Positions 7,590 through 15,521 of a DNA stretch of 51,216 bases are shown here, piece by piece. The notes below the pieces were generated by a model that worked only from the letters and a program-made list of their open reading frames with translations, searched no databases and was not told the origin of the DNA. Each line of letters starts with the position of its first letter. Position 1 is the first letter of the stretch. The stretch spans positions 1 through 51,216 of the forward strand of contig CAIWXX010000049.1 in assembly GCA_903916735.1 (NCBI GenBank). Direction: 5' to 3'. This stretch comes from an uncultured Acidobacteriota bacterium (lineage in GTDB: Bacteria > Acidobacteriota > CAIWXX01). Position numbers and translations under genes: made by a program.

Positions 7590-8761
7590 AGGTCCAGAAT
7601 TCCCGCGGCGATTTGGCTTTTTGATTGTAACGGCATGTGGATCGCCTCGCCGTCCCTTTCGACGATCCAGACTTCGTTCTGATTCGAGTTGAAGCCGGCG
7701 CCGTCGCGTGTGACGTCGTTTAGGACCACGAAATCGCAGTTCTTCTGCTCAAGTTTCCTGCGCGCTTCGGCCAAATCCAGGGACGTTTCTGCACTGAATC
7801 CGACGAGGATCTTTCCCCCTTTTATCCGGCCGACTTCGGCCAGAATATCCGGATTGGCTTCCATTCGAATCTCGGGAATGCCGTCGGTCTTTTTGATCTT
7901 TTTTGTTGCATGCGACACCGGGCGGAAATCCGCAACAGCCGCGGCCTTGATGACGATCGTCGCTTCACTCATCCGGGACATCACCGCCTGCCGCATCTCT
8001 TCGGCAGTTTCGACGGCCATGCATTCGACCCCTGCCGGCGGATCGATCGAAACCGGTCCCGAGATCAGGATGACGCGCGCACCTCGCGAGGCCGCTTCCG
8101 ATGCGATTGCGTACCCCATCTTCCCGCTGCTACGGTTGCTGAGGTACCGCACCGGATCGATTGGTTCACGCGTCGGCCCCGCCGTCACGAGGACGCATTG
8201 ATGCTTCAGGCTTTCGCGGCGGTTGAGCAAATCCTCGCAGCGGGCAGCGATAGCCTCCGGATCCGCGAGCCTCCCGGCTCCTTGCCACCCGCAGGCCAGA
8301 TATCCGGCTTCGGGATCGATGAAGTGCACCCCTCTCGATTTCAATGTGGCGAGGTTGGCCTGCATCGCCATGTGCGAATACATGTTGCTGTTCATCGCCG
8401 GCGCGATGACAACCGGACATCGAGCGGCGAGGTAGATACAAGTGAGAAAATCATCCGCGATGCCGGCGGCGAACTTGGCGATGATATTGGCAGTTGCAGG
8501 AGCCACCAGCAGAAGCGCCATATTATCGGTCACTGTAATATGCGAAATGGAACTGCTCCTGCCGATCTCGAACTGCTCAAGAAGGACTTCGCGGTGCGCG
8601 AGAGCCTCAAGCGTGAGAGGCCCGATGAAGTGCACGGCCTCTCTCGTCATGATCGGCTGCACCTCGAAAGACCTCTTCTGCAGGGCCCGCAGAATCTCGG
8701 CGCTCTTGTAGGCACTTATGGAACCTGTAACCCCAAGCCCAATCAAGCGGCCATCACCCAC
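7559..8761 (-). CDS. coaBC: Bifunctional phosphopantothenoylcysteine decarboxylase / phosphopantothenate-cysteine ligase
   Basis: CoaBC joins cysteine to 4'-phosphopantothenate and decarboxylates the product, two steps of coenzyme A synthesis. The N-terminal flavoprotein half has GVTGSISAYKS, a SISHI active-site histidine, the PAMNSNMY motif and GYLACGWQGAGRL with the active-site cysteine. The C-terminal half has VTAGPTREPIDPVRYLSNRS, typical of the CTP-dependent ligase. I choose GTG at 8761 because AGAGGAGG lies 5 bases before it and it gives the usual 400 residues. The open frame extends further upstream but without family-like sequence. The gene follows rpoZ on the same strand after 433 bp and is overlapped by the glycosylase-like gene. 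Confidence 0.95.
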   Translation of the reverse strand: MGDGRLIGLGVTGSISAYKSAEILRALQKRSFEVQPIMTREAVHFIGPLTLEALAHREVLLEQFEIGRSSSISHITVTDNMALLLVAPATANIIAKFAAGIADDFLTCIYLAARCPVVIAPAMNSNMYSHMAMQANLATLKSRGVHFIDPEAGYLACGWQGAGRLADPEAIAARCEDLLNRRESLKHQCVLVTAGPTREPIDPVRYLSNRSSGKMGYAIASEAASRGARVILISGPVSIDPPAGVECMAVETAEEMRQAVMSRMSEATIVIKAAAVADFRPVSHATKKIKKTDGIPEIRMEANPDILAEVGRIKGGKILVGFSAETSLDLAEARRKLEQKNCDFVVLNDVTRDGAGFNSNQNEVWIVERDGEAIHMPLQSKSQIAAGILDLCEKHLSRLC

Positions 8762-9194
8762 ATGATCCTCCTCTGAGACAAGAAAAAAGGGAAAAGGCGT
8801 TGGTTCCGAAGCAGCTGTTTGAAGAAAAAGGCCGGACTCTTGATATTCATCGCCAGCCGCCCCAGAGATCCAATAAGTCCTTGAAGAGGAGCCGTGTGGC
8901 TGAAAAATGACCCGCTCCACACCGCCCACTCATTCTCGTGGAATCCAAGGAATCGACCGAATTTCCAAGGCATGACTGAACCAATCGGGCGTGACGGTGG
9001 TCGGCGTCATGTCTCTGTGTGCCATTGCTCCTCTTTTAATCTGCCGTTACAAAAAGAATAGAATCGTCTCTGCAATCTCAATGCCTCGGGATCAGAGCGC
9101 ACACCTCATCGCTGAGACTCGGACTGATAATCCGCTTCACCATGCAGCGGATCAAGTCTCCTGATGGCGGCGAAACTTCTGTATCGCTCCTTGA
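8762..9194. other. Gap inside the minus-strand operon, no firm gene
   Basis: A 433-bp gap between rpoZ and coaBC, unusually long for this otherwise tight operon. On the minus strand an ORF at 8930-9025 (31 codons) has a good AGAGGAGC ribosome-binding site. Its product (TVTPDWFSHALEIRSIPWIP) resembles the first residues of an alpha/beta hydrolase, so it could be a decayed gene start. A second minus-strand frame (8743-8973) overlaps the coaBC start and has no recognisable features. I see no terminator. Confidence 0.4.
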
Positions 9195-9431
9195 TTAGTC
9201 CTTCTCTTTGGCTTTTTTCGACCTTCCCTTCGCCTTCACCGGCTCCCCCTCGACAGTCGGATCGTAGTACTTGATGAGGGTTTTCTCCACTTCTCGAATC
9301 GCAATACGTGTCCACTTAGTCGAATCGGTCTGGATTTTGGGCTTGGCGCCGCGTTGAAGCTGGACAGCTCGCTTGGCCGCAATGACGACAAATTTAAATC
9401 GGCTGTTGATTTCCTTGGGTATTTCGATCAA
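9195..9431 (-). CDS. rpoZ: RNA polymerase omega subunit
   Basis: The 78-residue product contains SRFKFVVIAAKRAVQLQRGAK, the conserved core of omega (family pattern: R+ L V...A..RARQL..G). Omega helps assemble and stabilise the beta' subunit of RNA polymerase and in many bacteria forms part of a ppGpp site. The C-terminus is a lysine-rich tail (KAKGRSKKAKEKD). The start codon overlaps the gmk stop in a 4-bp ATGA-type junction, and the ribosome-binding site (AAGGAG) lies within gmk. The gmk-rpoZ pairing is very common in bacteria and supports the call. Confidence 0.93.
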   Translation of the reverse strand: MIEIPKEINSRFKFVVIAAKRAVQLQRGAKPKIQTDSTKWTRIAIREVEKTLIKYYDPTVEGEPVKAKGRSKKAKEKD

Positions 9432-10063
9432 AGAACCTTCTCCTTTTTCTCTACAAAGGTAGATATTATATCAGCAATCCTGTCTTTTCTGCAATCCGGG
9501 CGACAGCGCTCGGCGCCGATAATCGCCCTCAACTCATCAAACGAGCTCTCCGTCATCTCGTTGATGACGACGTAGTCAAACTCCTCGTAGTGAAGCACTT
9601 CGCGGCGCGCGCGCTCGAGCCGGCACTGGATGGACCCGGGAGTTTCCGTCGCTCGGCCTTCGAGCCTCCTTTTCAGCTCTTCGAAGGTCGGTGGCAACAG
9701 GAAAATCGACACCGCATCGGTCCGCTTCCGCTGGACCTGGTTGGCACCATGAATATCGATATCGAGCAGCACATCGCGGCCCGCTTCAAGATGTTCGTTC
9801 AAAAGCTCTTCACAGGTTCCATAATTATTTCCATGCACCGGGGCCCATTCCAGGAAGCGTCCCTCATCGACCATTTCTGCGAACTTGCGGGCATCTACAA
9901 AATAGTAATCCCGACCATGCGCTTCGTGCGTCCGGGGCGCTCGCGTCGTATAGGAGACGGAGAAGACCAGGTTCGAGATGCGTTCAAGCAGCAAATGGAC
10001 AAGGGTTGACTTGCCCGTCCCCGAGGGCGCCGTCAGGATGATGAGGTTGCCGGGCTTCCTCAA
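9428..10063 (-). CDS. gmk: Guanylate kinase
   Basis: Phosphorylates GMP to GDP with ATP. The 211-residue product, of normal family length, has the P-loop APSGTGKSTL near the N-terminus, then SVSYTTRAPRTHEAHGRDYYF (GMP-binding region), FLEWAPVHGNNYGT and LLDIDIHGANQVQ. These are the usual guanylate-kinase blocks in the right order, and the lid arginines lie in RRLEGRATE. The gene begins 2 bp after remA and overlaps rpoZ by 4 bp, so the three are one translational unit within the larger operon. Confidence 0.97.
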   Translation of the reverse strand: MRKPGNLIILTAPSGTGKSTLVHLLLERISNLVFSVSYTTRAPRTHEAHGRDYYFVDARKFAEMVDEGRFLEWAPVHGNNYGTCEELLNEHLEAGRDVLLDIDIHGANQVQRKRTDAVSIFLLPPTFEELKRRLEGRATETPGSIQCRLERARREVLHYEEFDYVVINEMTESSFDELRAIIGAERCRPDCRKDRIADIISTFVEKKEKVL

Positions 10064-10065
10064 TG

Positions 10066-10326
10066 CTAGTCCTCGTCTTCCGGCGACAGCCGACTGATGA
10101 GTGTCTGTGAGAGGATGGATGAGAGAACGACGTGATCCGAATCTGTGACGATCACGGATCGCGTCTGGCGGCCGGCGGTCGCATCGATCAGCTTCCCGCT
10201 GTTTTTCGCCTCATCTTTGAGTCTTCTCACCGGCGCTGAATTCGGCACCACGATGGCCACGATTCGCGTCGACATGACGGCATTTCCATAGCCCACATTG
10301 ATTAATTTATCCATCTGCTTTTTCAT
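10066..10326 (-). CDS. remA: RemA/DUF370 family regulator
   Basis: The 86-residue product has INVGYGNAVMSTRIVAIVVP, SAPVRRLKDEAKNSGKLIDAT and TRSVIVTDSDHVVLSSI, the signature of the DUF370/RemA family. In Bacillus RemA is a DNA-binding activator of biofilm-matrix operons; outside Firmicutes its role is largely unstudied, though it commonly sits between yicC and gmk, as here. An ideal ribosome-binding site, GGAGGTGAT, lies directly before the ATG. The first residues (MKKQMDK) give a second in-frame methionine, but the distant first ATG has the stronger site. It probably acts as a nucleoid-binding regulator; its targets are not visible. Confidence 0.92.
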   Translation of the reverse strand: MKKQMDKLINVGYGNAVMSTRIVAIVVPNSAPVRRLKDEAKNSGKLIDATAGRQTRSVIVTDSDHVVLSSILSQTLISRLSPEDED

Positions 10327-10395
10327 ATCACCTCCGAAGTCATCTGCACGTTGCCGGAGTGGAGCTGGAACCGGCTGCCGGAGACTGAGTGCTTT

Positions 10396-11259
10396 TCATT
10401 CAATATTCGCCGCCTGCTGCCTGAGTTTTTCGATCAGCACCTTGGCGTCGATCACATGAGTGCTCATCCGTGCTTCCTGCGCCTTGCTCCCGATTGTGTT
10501 AAATTCCCTCTGTAACTCTTGAATGAGAAACTCGATCCTTTTTCCCGAGGACAGCTCGGCATTCTCTGAAAGAGCCTCGCGCATGGCCCGATCGTGGCTC
10601 CGCAGGCGATCGATCTCCTCGGTGATGTCCATGCGTTGAGCCTGGTAGGCGGCCTCTTCAACCAGCCGTTCTTCCGTCACACTTTGTCCCTGAAGGAGCT
10701 GTTGCATGCGATCCCGCAGTTTCACCATGACGCCCTCGATCCGTCCCTTATCCAGGGTCGCGATTTCATCGAGGATTTTCGACAGATCCAAGAGCATGGC
10801 GCTCATATCGCGAGCCAGCGAGGCTCCTTCCATGCAGCGGCTCTGATTCCAATCGGCGACGGCCCGGCGAAAGCAACTCAGGATCGTTTCGATGTCCTCT
10901 TCCGAATTCAACGATTCGCCATCGGCCAGTCGCAGAATTCCGGCTCGGAGCAGGCCGTCGAGCGTGACTTGAGCACCTGCCTCGTCAAGGGCCGGGCGAA
11001 TGGCCTTGAGCAGACCATCATTAAAAGTGTACCGATTAGCATCAGCGGATCGCTGCATCCGAATGTTAACATCGATCGATCCCCTCGCCGCAAACTCCTG
11101 AAGCACTCGCCTGATGCGAATCTCCAACTCCTCATCCGGCGGATCCAGCCGCACATTGGTCTGCATGTAACGGTTGTTGACGCTTTTGATCCGGCAGACA
11201 CACGTGAAGTCGGGCGTTGCGATTTCCGATTGCCCGAAGCCTGTCATGCTTCGCATCAT
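10396..11259 (-). CDS. yicC: YicC family endoribonuclease-like protein
   Basis: The 287-residue product starts MMRSMTGFGQSEI, the family hallmark, followed by SVNNRYMQTNVRLD. The C-terminal domain contains RLRSHDRAMREALSENAELSSGKRIEFLIQELQREFNTIGSKAQ, the highly conserved YicC/DUF1732 block. E. coli YicC takes part in RNA degradation (reported for RyhB sRNA), and related proteins are endoribonucleases. The start overlaps the msbA stop by 4 bp. Conserved placement before remA and gmk suggests a link between RNA turnover and guanine nucleotide supply, but that is inference. Confidence 0.93.
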   Translation of the reverse strand: MMRSMTGFGQSEIATPDFTCVCRIKSVNNRYMQTNVRLDPPDEELEIRIRRVLQEFAARGSIDVNIRMQRSADANRYTFNDGLLKAIRPALDEAGAQVTLDGLLRAGILRLADGESLNSEEDIETILSCFRRAVADWNQSRCMEGASLARDMSAMLLDLSKILDEIATLDKGRIEGVMVKLRDRMQQLLQGQSVTEERLVEEAAYQAQRMDITEEIDRLRSHDRAMREALSENAELSSGKRIEFLIQELQREFNTIGSKAQEARMSTHVIDAKVLIEKLRQQAANIE

Positions 11260-13115
11260 GCCCGGCTCCTCCGAATCCTCTGTCCTCTTTCTGGAAACAC
11301 AGCCACCTCCGCATCTGAAAACTGCAAGTCGTATAATTTCGAGTAAATTCCGTTACGGTTCAAGAGCTCTTCATGCGTGCCCCACTCTTTGATCTCTCCT
11401 TCGGCCAGGACCACGATCTTGTCGGCGCGCCGGACGGTCGAAAGCCTGTGGGCGATGACGAGAGTTGTTCGGTTGGCGATGACATTCGCGAGTGCTCGCT
11501 GCACCATGAGTTCGCTTTCCGTATCCAGAGCCGACGTGGCTTCGTCCAGGATGAGGATGGGCGGGTCCTTGAGGATGACTCGTGCAATCGCGAGACGCTG
11601 CCGCTGGCCGGCGCTCAACGTCTGCCCCTTTTCACCGAGCATTGTGTCGTAGCCGCGCTGGAGCGATGCGATGAATTCGTGGGCATGTGCGGCCAGCGCA
11701 GCGGCCTCGATGGCTGCACGATTCATGTTTTTCAAACCATAGGCCACGTTGTTGGCAACCGTGTCGTTGAAAAGAATCGTCTCCTGCGTGACGATCCCGA
11801 TCTGGCTTCGCAAGGAACGGAGTGTGACCTTGCGGATATCGATTGAATCGATGAGAACGGCCCCATCAGTGACGTCGTAAAAGCGCGGTAGGAGGTTCAC
11901 AAGCGTCGATTTTCCAGCGCCACTCAACCCGACGATCGCCAGCACCTCCCCGCGCTTCACTTCCAAATCGACGTATCGGAGTACCGGGTGATGATCGTAG
12001 GAGAAGCAGACGCTGTCGAAACGCACCGAACCGGCGGTTCGGCCGAGCTCGATGGCATCCGGTGATTCCGGGATTTCCATATGCGTGTCGAGCATCTCGA
12101 AGACGCGCGACGCGGCGGCCAGGGCCTGCTGAATCGTCGCATTGACCCGGCTGATGCGCTTCAGAGGCGCATAGAGCATGATCAGTGATGCCAGGAATGA
12201 CGTGAACTGCCCAACACTCATGGCGCCGCTTCTGATCTGATGGTAGCCGTAAAAAATGACGAGGCTCCCTGCCACAGCGCCGAGCATCTCCATGACGGGC
12301 GAAGACAGAGCCACCAACCGCGTGATTCTGAGGTTTACCCTGAAAAGCCGATCCGTCGCCATCTGGAACTTCTCCCGCTCGAAGTCCTCCATCGTGAAGG
12401 CTTTGACGATGCGGTGTCCTGTGATGGTTTCGCTCAGGAGATGTGAGATATCAGCCAGCTTTTCCTGAGATCGCACGGAGCCGCTCCTCAGCTTTTTCCC
12501 GAAATTAACGAGTGGATAGATGGCGATGGGCACAAAAACAATGACGATGAGCGACAGCTTCCAGTCCCAGAAAAAAATGACGCAGAGGAGACCGATCAGC
12601 GTAAAGCCCTCCCGGATGAGATCACCGACAACTTCGGAAACGGCCATCTGAATTTTCTCGACATCATTTGTCACACGCGATATGAGCCGCCCTGTCTGGT
12701 GGCGATGGAAAAAAGCCGTGGATTGTTCGAGGAGGTGTGAGAAAAGCTCATTACGAAGCTCCAGCACCACTCGTTGCCCCACCGACACCATGAAAAAGGT
12801 CGCCAGGTAGGCGAACAGGCATTTGAAGAAAAAAATGATGATCAGCAGCATGAGGACGGGCAGGGAGGCGCCCTGATGGCCGATCGGGGAATTCCGGAAA
12901 AGATCAAGCGCCCTGTTAATGAAGGCCGGAACGGCATAGGCAGTGGCGCTTGGTGATTGAACAAGCACATCGTCCATCAGCGGCTTCACCATCAACGCGA
13001 AGGCCGAAGTAAAGATAGCCACCATCGCCATGGAGAAGAGCGCCAGCAGGAGTATTGGGACATGCGGGCGCACCTTGCGCGCAAGCCTGCAAAATAACTG
13101 GAACGCGCTGTTCAT
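11256..13115 (-). CDS. msbA: MsbA-type lipid exporter, ABC transporter with fused membrane and ATPase domains
   Basis: The 619-residue product (start ATG 13115, 16 bp after pssA) has an ABC exporter membrane domain with about six helices in residues 15-320, including the coupling region SRVTNDVEKIQMAVSEVVG. A C-terminal ATPase follows with Walker A GLSGAGKST, signature LSAGQRQRLAIARV, Walker B ILILDEATSALD and switch histidine in VIAHRLS. The sequence matches MsbA/lipid A flippases, which move lipid A-core across the inner membrane. The open frame reaches further upstream to 13322 but would overlap pssA extensively, so the internal start is preferred. Its place directly after the phosphatidylethanolamine genes fits envelope-lipid biogenesis. 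Transport of another lipid is possible. Confidence 0.9.
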   Translation of the reverse strand: MNSAFQLFCRLARKVRPHVPILLLALFSMAMVAIFTSAFALMVKPLMDDVLVQSPSATAYAVPAFINRALDLFRNSPIGHQGASLPVLMLLIIIFFFKCLFAYLATFFMVSVGQRVVLELRNELFSHLLEQSTAFFHRHQTGRLISRVTNDVEKIQMAVSEVVGDLIREGFTLIGLLCVIFFWDWKLSLIVIVFVPIAIYPLVNFGKKLRSGSVRSQEKLADISHLLSETITGHRIVKAFTMEDFEREKFQMATDRLFRVNLRITRLVALSSPVMEMLGAVAGSLVIFYGYHQIRSGAMSVGQFTSFLASLIMLYAPLKRISRVNATIQQALAAASRVFEMLDTHMEIPESPDAIELGRTAGSVRFDSVCFSYDHHPVLRYVDLEVKRGEVLAIVGLSGAGKSTLVNLLPRFYDVTDGAVLIDSIDIRKVTLRSLRSQIGIVTQETILFNDTVANNVAYGLKNMNRAAIEAAALAAHAHEFIASLQRGYDTMLGEKGQTLSAGQRQRLAIARVILKDPPILILDEATSALDTESELMVQRALANVIANRTTLVIAHRLSTVRRADKIVVLAEGEIKEWGTHEELLNRNGIYSKLYDLQFSDAEVAVFPERGQRIRRSRA

Positions 13116-13131
13116 TCTTCTCGAAAAACCC

Positions 13132-13932
13132 TCATCCGCTCGCCTTGGCCTCGCTCTGCTGTGTGCTCCGTTCGACAGCATCGGCAGGGTGTGTCTTGTG
13201 AGTGACGGCGTGATAGAGCCGGCTGGCGGGTCCGGACGCAGCATATGTGCCGGCGCAGATAGCAAGCGTGATGTGTGGGAAAAGGGCCATGGCGGCGAAA
13301 AAGAGTGCGAAAAAGAAGACAACGACGACGGATTTCCGGCTCTTCAAGTCGATGTCTTTGAAACTCCGATAGCGCATCTTGCTGATCATCAGAAGGCCGA
13401 TCAGAACCGCAACCAGACTGATCATGATGGTCATTCTGACGTCCGTCAGACGCTGAGGCCGGAGATTAACGACGGCAGCGATCGTTCCGGCGGCTGCGGG
13501 TATCGGGAGTCCCACAAAATACCGCTTGTCGGTGTGCCCGGGTTGAACGTTAAACCGCGCAAGGCGGATCGCGCCGCAGATTAAAAACAGGAAGGACGCA
13601 GCCCAGCCCAGTCGTCTCCACTCAAGAACCCTCAAATAAGAAAACGCCCAACAATAAATCATGACGGCCGGAGCGACTCCAAAAGAAATGACATCGCTGA
13701 GCGAATCCAGCTCCTTGCCGAATTCCGAATTCGTGCCGGTCATTCGTGCGATGCGCCCGTCGAGCATGTCGGCGAGCCCTGCAATAAAAATACAAATCAC
13801 CGCCATCGTGAAATCGCGGCGCATCGACGACATGATGGCAAAATAGCCGAAGAAGATGTTGGCGGTCGTGAAAAGACTCGGAAGCAGCGGGATGCCGCGC
13901 CGGAGCCCGCGATGACGCACATCGAGCTTCAT
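13132..13932 (-). CDS. pssA: CDP-diacylglycerol-serine O-phosphatidyltransferase
   Basis: Makes phosphatidylserine from CDP-diacylglycerol and serine at the inner membrane. The CDP-alcohol phosphotransferase signature D-x2-D-G-x2-A-R-x8-G-x3-D-x3-D is complete: D55, D58-G59, A62-R63, G72, D76 and D80. The protein has 266 residues with about eight hydrophobic helices, as in the membrane-bound type II enzyme family. A C-terminal extension of about 30 hydrophilic residues (HKTHPADAVERSTQQSEAK) is poorly conserved. The gene overlaps psd by 4 bp, and GGAGAT precedes the ATG. Together pssA and psd make phosphatidylethanolamine. Confidence 0.95.
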   Translation of the reverse strand: MKLDVRHRGLRRGIPLLPSLFTTANIFFGYFAIMSSMRRDFTMAVICIFIAGLADMLDGRIARMTGTNSEFGKELDSLSDVISFGVAPAVMIYCWAFSYLRVLEWRRLGWAASFLFLICGAIRLARFNVQPGHTDKRYFVGLPIPAAAGTIAAVVNLRPQRLTDVRMTIMISLVAVLIGLLMISKMRYRSFKDIDLKSRKSVVVVFFFALFFAAMALFPHITLAICAGTYAASGPASRLYHAVTHKTHPADAVERSTQQSEAKASG

Positions 13933-14582
13933 CGGCCCATCTCCACAGTCGACGACGCTCCTGAATCCCGAACCCGGCCAATAATGCTCGTCCCGCCGGC
14001 CACCTTATCGCCAACCTGAACAGCCGGCACGATAGCATCCGGCAGGTACAAATCAACACGAGAACCGAACATGATCATGCCGACTTTTTCCCCGGTTGCG
14101 ACAGTATCTTTTTCCTTCTTCCAGCAGACAATTCGCCGTGCGATAATCCCCGCCACCTGGCTGAATGCTATCTTCCCGTGGGGCGAGTCGATGACGAACG
14201 TGTTCCTTTCATTCTGATCGGACGCCCTCGCATCAGATGCCACAAAGAAACGACCCGCCTTGTAATCGATTCGTTCGATCAGGCCGGGCACCGGGGATCG
14301 ATTGATATGAACATTAAAAATGTTGAGGAAGATGCTGATCTTGGTGGCAGGGCTTCCCATCGGCGATTCATTCACCTTCCCGATGGCAATCACTTTCCCA
14401 TCTGCCGGCGAAACGACCAGGTCGCGGCCGTCGGGCATATGACGCTCGGGGTCTCGAAAAAAAAATGCGATGAACAGGAAAGGTATCACGAAAAAGCATG
14501 CAATCCGTGGATTCCCAGTCGCAAGGAAAAATATCCCCACCAGCCCACACACGATGAGAAAAGGTATGCCCTCTCTGGCCAT
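13929..14582 (-). CDS. psd: Phosphatidylserine decarboxylase, short (PSD-A) type
   Basis: Converts phosphatidylserine to phosphatidylethanolamine. The 217-residue product is of the short archaeal/Gram-positive-like class: two N-terminal hydrophobic helices, then VSPADGKV, FLNIFNVHINRSP and the self-cleavage site MFGSRVDLYLP. Cleavage between Gly173 and Ser174 would create the pyruvoyl cofactor at the new N-terminus. The histidine of NVHINR is the usual conserved active-site residue. It starts 30 bp after the DUF465 gene and overlaps pssA by 4 bp. All motifs are intact. Confidence 0.95.
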   Translation of the reverse strand: MAREGIPFLIVCGLVGIFFLATGNPRIACFFVIPFLFIAFFFRDPERHMPDGRDLVVSPADGKVIAIGKVNESPMGSPATKISIFLNIFNVHINRSPVPGLIERIDYKAGRFFVASDARASDQNERNTFVIDSPHGKIAFSQVAGIIARRIVCWKKEKDTVATGEKVGMIMFGSRVDLYLPDAIVPAVQVGDKVAGGTSIIGRVRDSGASSTVEMGR

Positions 14583-14612
14583 ATTCCAGATATTTCGCAG
14601 TCTAGAGGAGGT

Positions 14613-14849
14613 CTAGACCGGCTCCCCGGCGAGCTCTTCCTTATATTTGTTGAGTATCTCCTGCATCCTGTCCTTCAGTTGCAGTTTCTGTTTTTTCAGA
14701 TTGGTTTTCTCCAGTTTTTCGGCATCAGTGAGGTAGAAACGGTGCTCGAGTTTATCGAGCTTCTCTTCACAACCCCTGTGTTTCAGCAATAGGTGACGAT
14801 ACTCCTCGTCTACCGACAATGCGTGATCACGGAGTCTCTGATCCTCCAT
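14613..14849 (-). CDS. YdcH/DUF465 family small helical protein
   Basis: The 78-residue product (MEDQRLRDHALSVDEEYRHL) is almost wholly helical and charged, with EEKLDKLEHRFYLTDAEKLE and TNLKKQKLQLKDRMQEILNK. This pattern of a helical hairpin ending in LKKxKLxLKDxM is typical of the YdcH/DUF465 family, whose function is unknown. The start ATG has a strong site AAGGAGG about 8 bp upstream. It is the first gene of the minus-strand operon, behind the promoter at 14895-14923, and precedes psd by 30 bp. Confidence 0.85.
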   Translation of the reverse strand: MEDQRLRDHALSVDEEYRHLLLKHRGCEEKLDKLEHRFYLTDAEKLEKTNLKKQKLQLKDRMQEILNKYKEELAGEPV

Positions 14850-14894
14850 CCTTCCGCCTCCTTAATAACCTCGATTGAGGACAAATCACATACA

Positions 14895-14923
14895 TTTCTA
14901 ACACAATAGGACACGCCATTCAA
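14895..14923 (-). promoter_or_regulatory. Probable sigma-70 promoter of the DUF465-psd-pssA-msbA operon
   Basis: On the minus strand TTGAAT (14918-14923) and TAGAAA (14895-14900) are separated by 17 bp. Each matches four of six consensus bases. The expected start of transcription is about 40 bp upstream of the DUF465 ATG. No other good candidate lies closer. Confidence 0.35.
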
Positions 14924-15288
14924 CATATGAATTTGGTCGGGGTGTAGGTCAGAAAAACTGCACACTAATAATTTAACGTGCCCGATAGAACCACCAGTGA
15001 ACGCCGATACCCGGCCTCCGATCGATGTCCATCCGGGTTCATCTGTGGTATCAAAGCTTTTCCCTTGCCGGCAACAATTTTGTCGTGCATCCATTTGGTA
15101 ACAGTGGATGTGTCTCAACCAGTTTTCATAAGCCATTTAAATTGTAACATTGTTTTCACTCATCGGCAAAGAAATCAGATTAAATCCGGTCTTGTGTTTG
15201 ATAGTCAAGGACAATGGCACCAAATCAAAACTACTGGCCGACATGGGTCAGGCGCAGGATGCCGACCTCCCCCATTTGGGCAAAGCCC
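14924..15288. other. Intergenic stretch upstream of the lipid operon, no gene seen
   Basis: AT-richer sequence between the promoter region and the first repeat copy. Minus-strand frames here are short and unrecognisable. I see no RNA gene. Confidence 0.45.
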
Positions 15289-15521
15289 AACGCGGCATAG
15301 CCGCAACCAAACAAGATGGCTTCGACAACTATCGCTCCCGAACCTCTCAGGAATGCAGGAAGATAGGAAAGCAGGAACGGATTTTTATATCGACCAGAGA
15401 GCGGTGGCTTCATAAGTCATTCCTGAATTCCCATTTTCCCGGCTTCCTGAGAGGAATTCACGATTATGTCCTATTACAGGTCTTGCCATTTTGTGCTCAG
15501 ATTTCTCCGATTAGACACTAA
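15289..15521 (+). repeat. Dispersed intergenic repeat, copy A
   Basis: Closely matches copy B (30455-30683): both begin AACGCGGCATAGCCGCAACC and share the following stretch through GGCTTCGACAAC and on to TTGCCATTTTGTGC. An imperfect hairpin is formed by 15343-15380 (starting CCTCTCAGGAATGCAGGAAG) and 15419-15455 (ending GGCTTCCTGAGAGG). The right end overlaps the stop codon of the SxtJ-like gene (15518-15520). Copies C and D are more diverged. Confidence 0.9.

Noticed and set aside
7559-8929. Longer CoaBC start at 8929
   Set aside because: The extra residues do not resemble the family, and GTG 8761 has an ideal ribosome-binding site.
8743-8973. 76-codon minus-strand frame before coaBC
   Set aside because: Unrecognisable product, no ribosome-binding site, overlaps the coaBC start.
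11256-13322. Longer MsbA start reaching to 13322
   Set aside because: The extra 69 residues are proline-rich, unlike the family, and overlap pssA by about 190 bp; ATG 13115 fits the spacing.
14810-15136. 109-codon minus-strand frame overlapping the DUF465 start
   Set aside because: Overlaps a well-supported gene in another frame and has no recognisable features.
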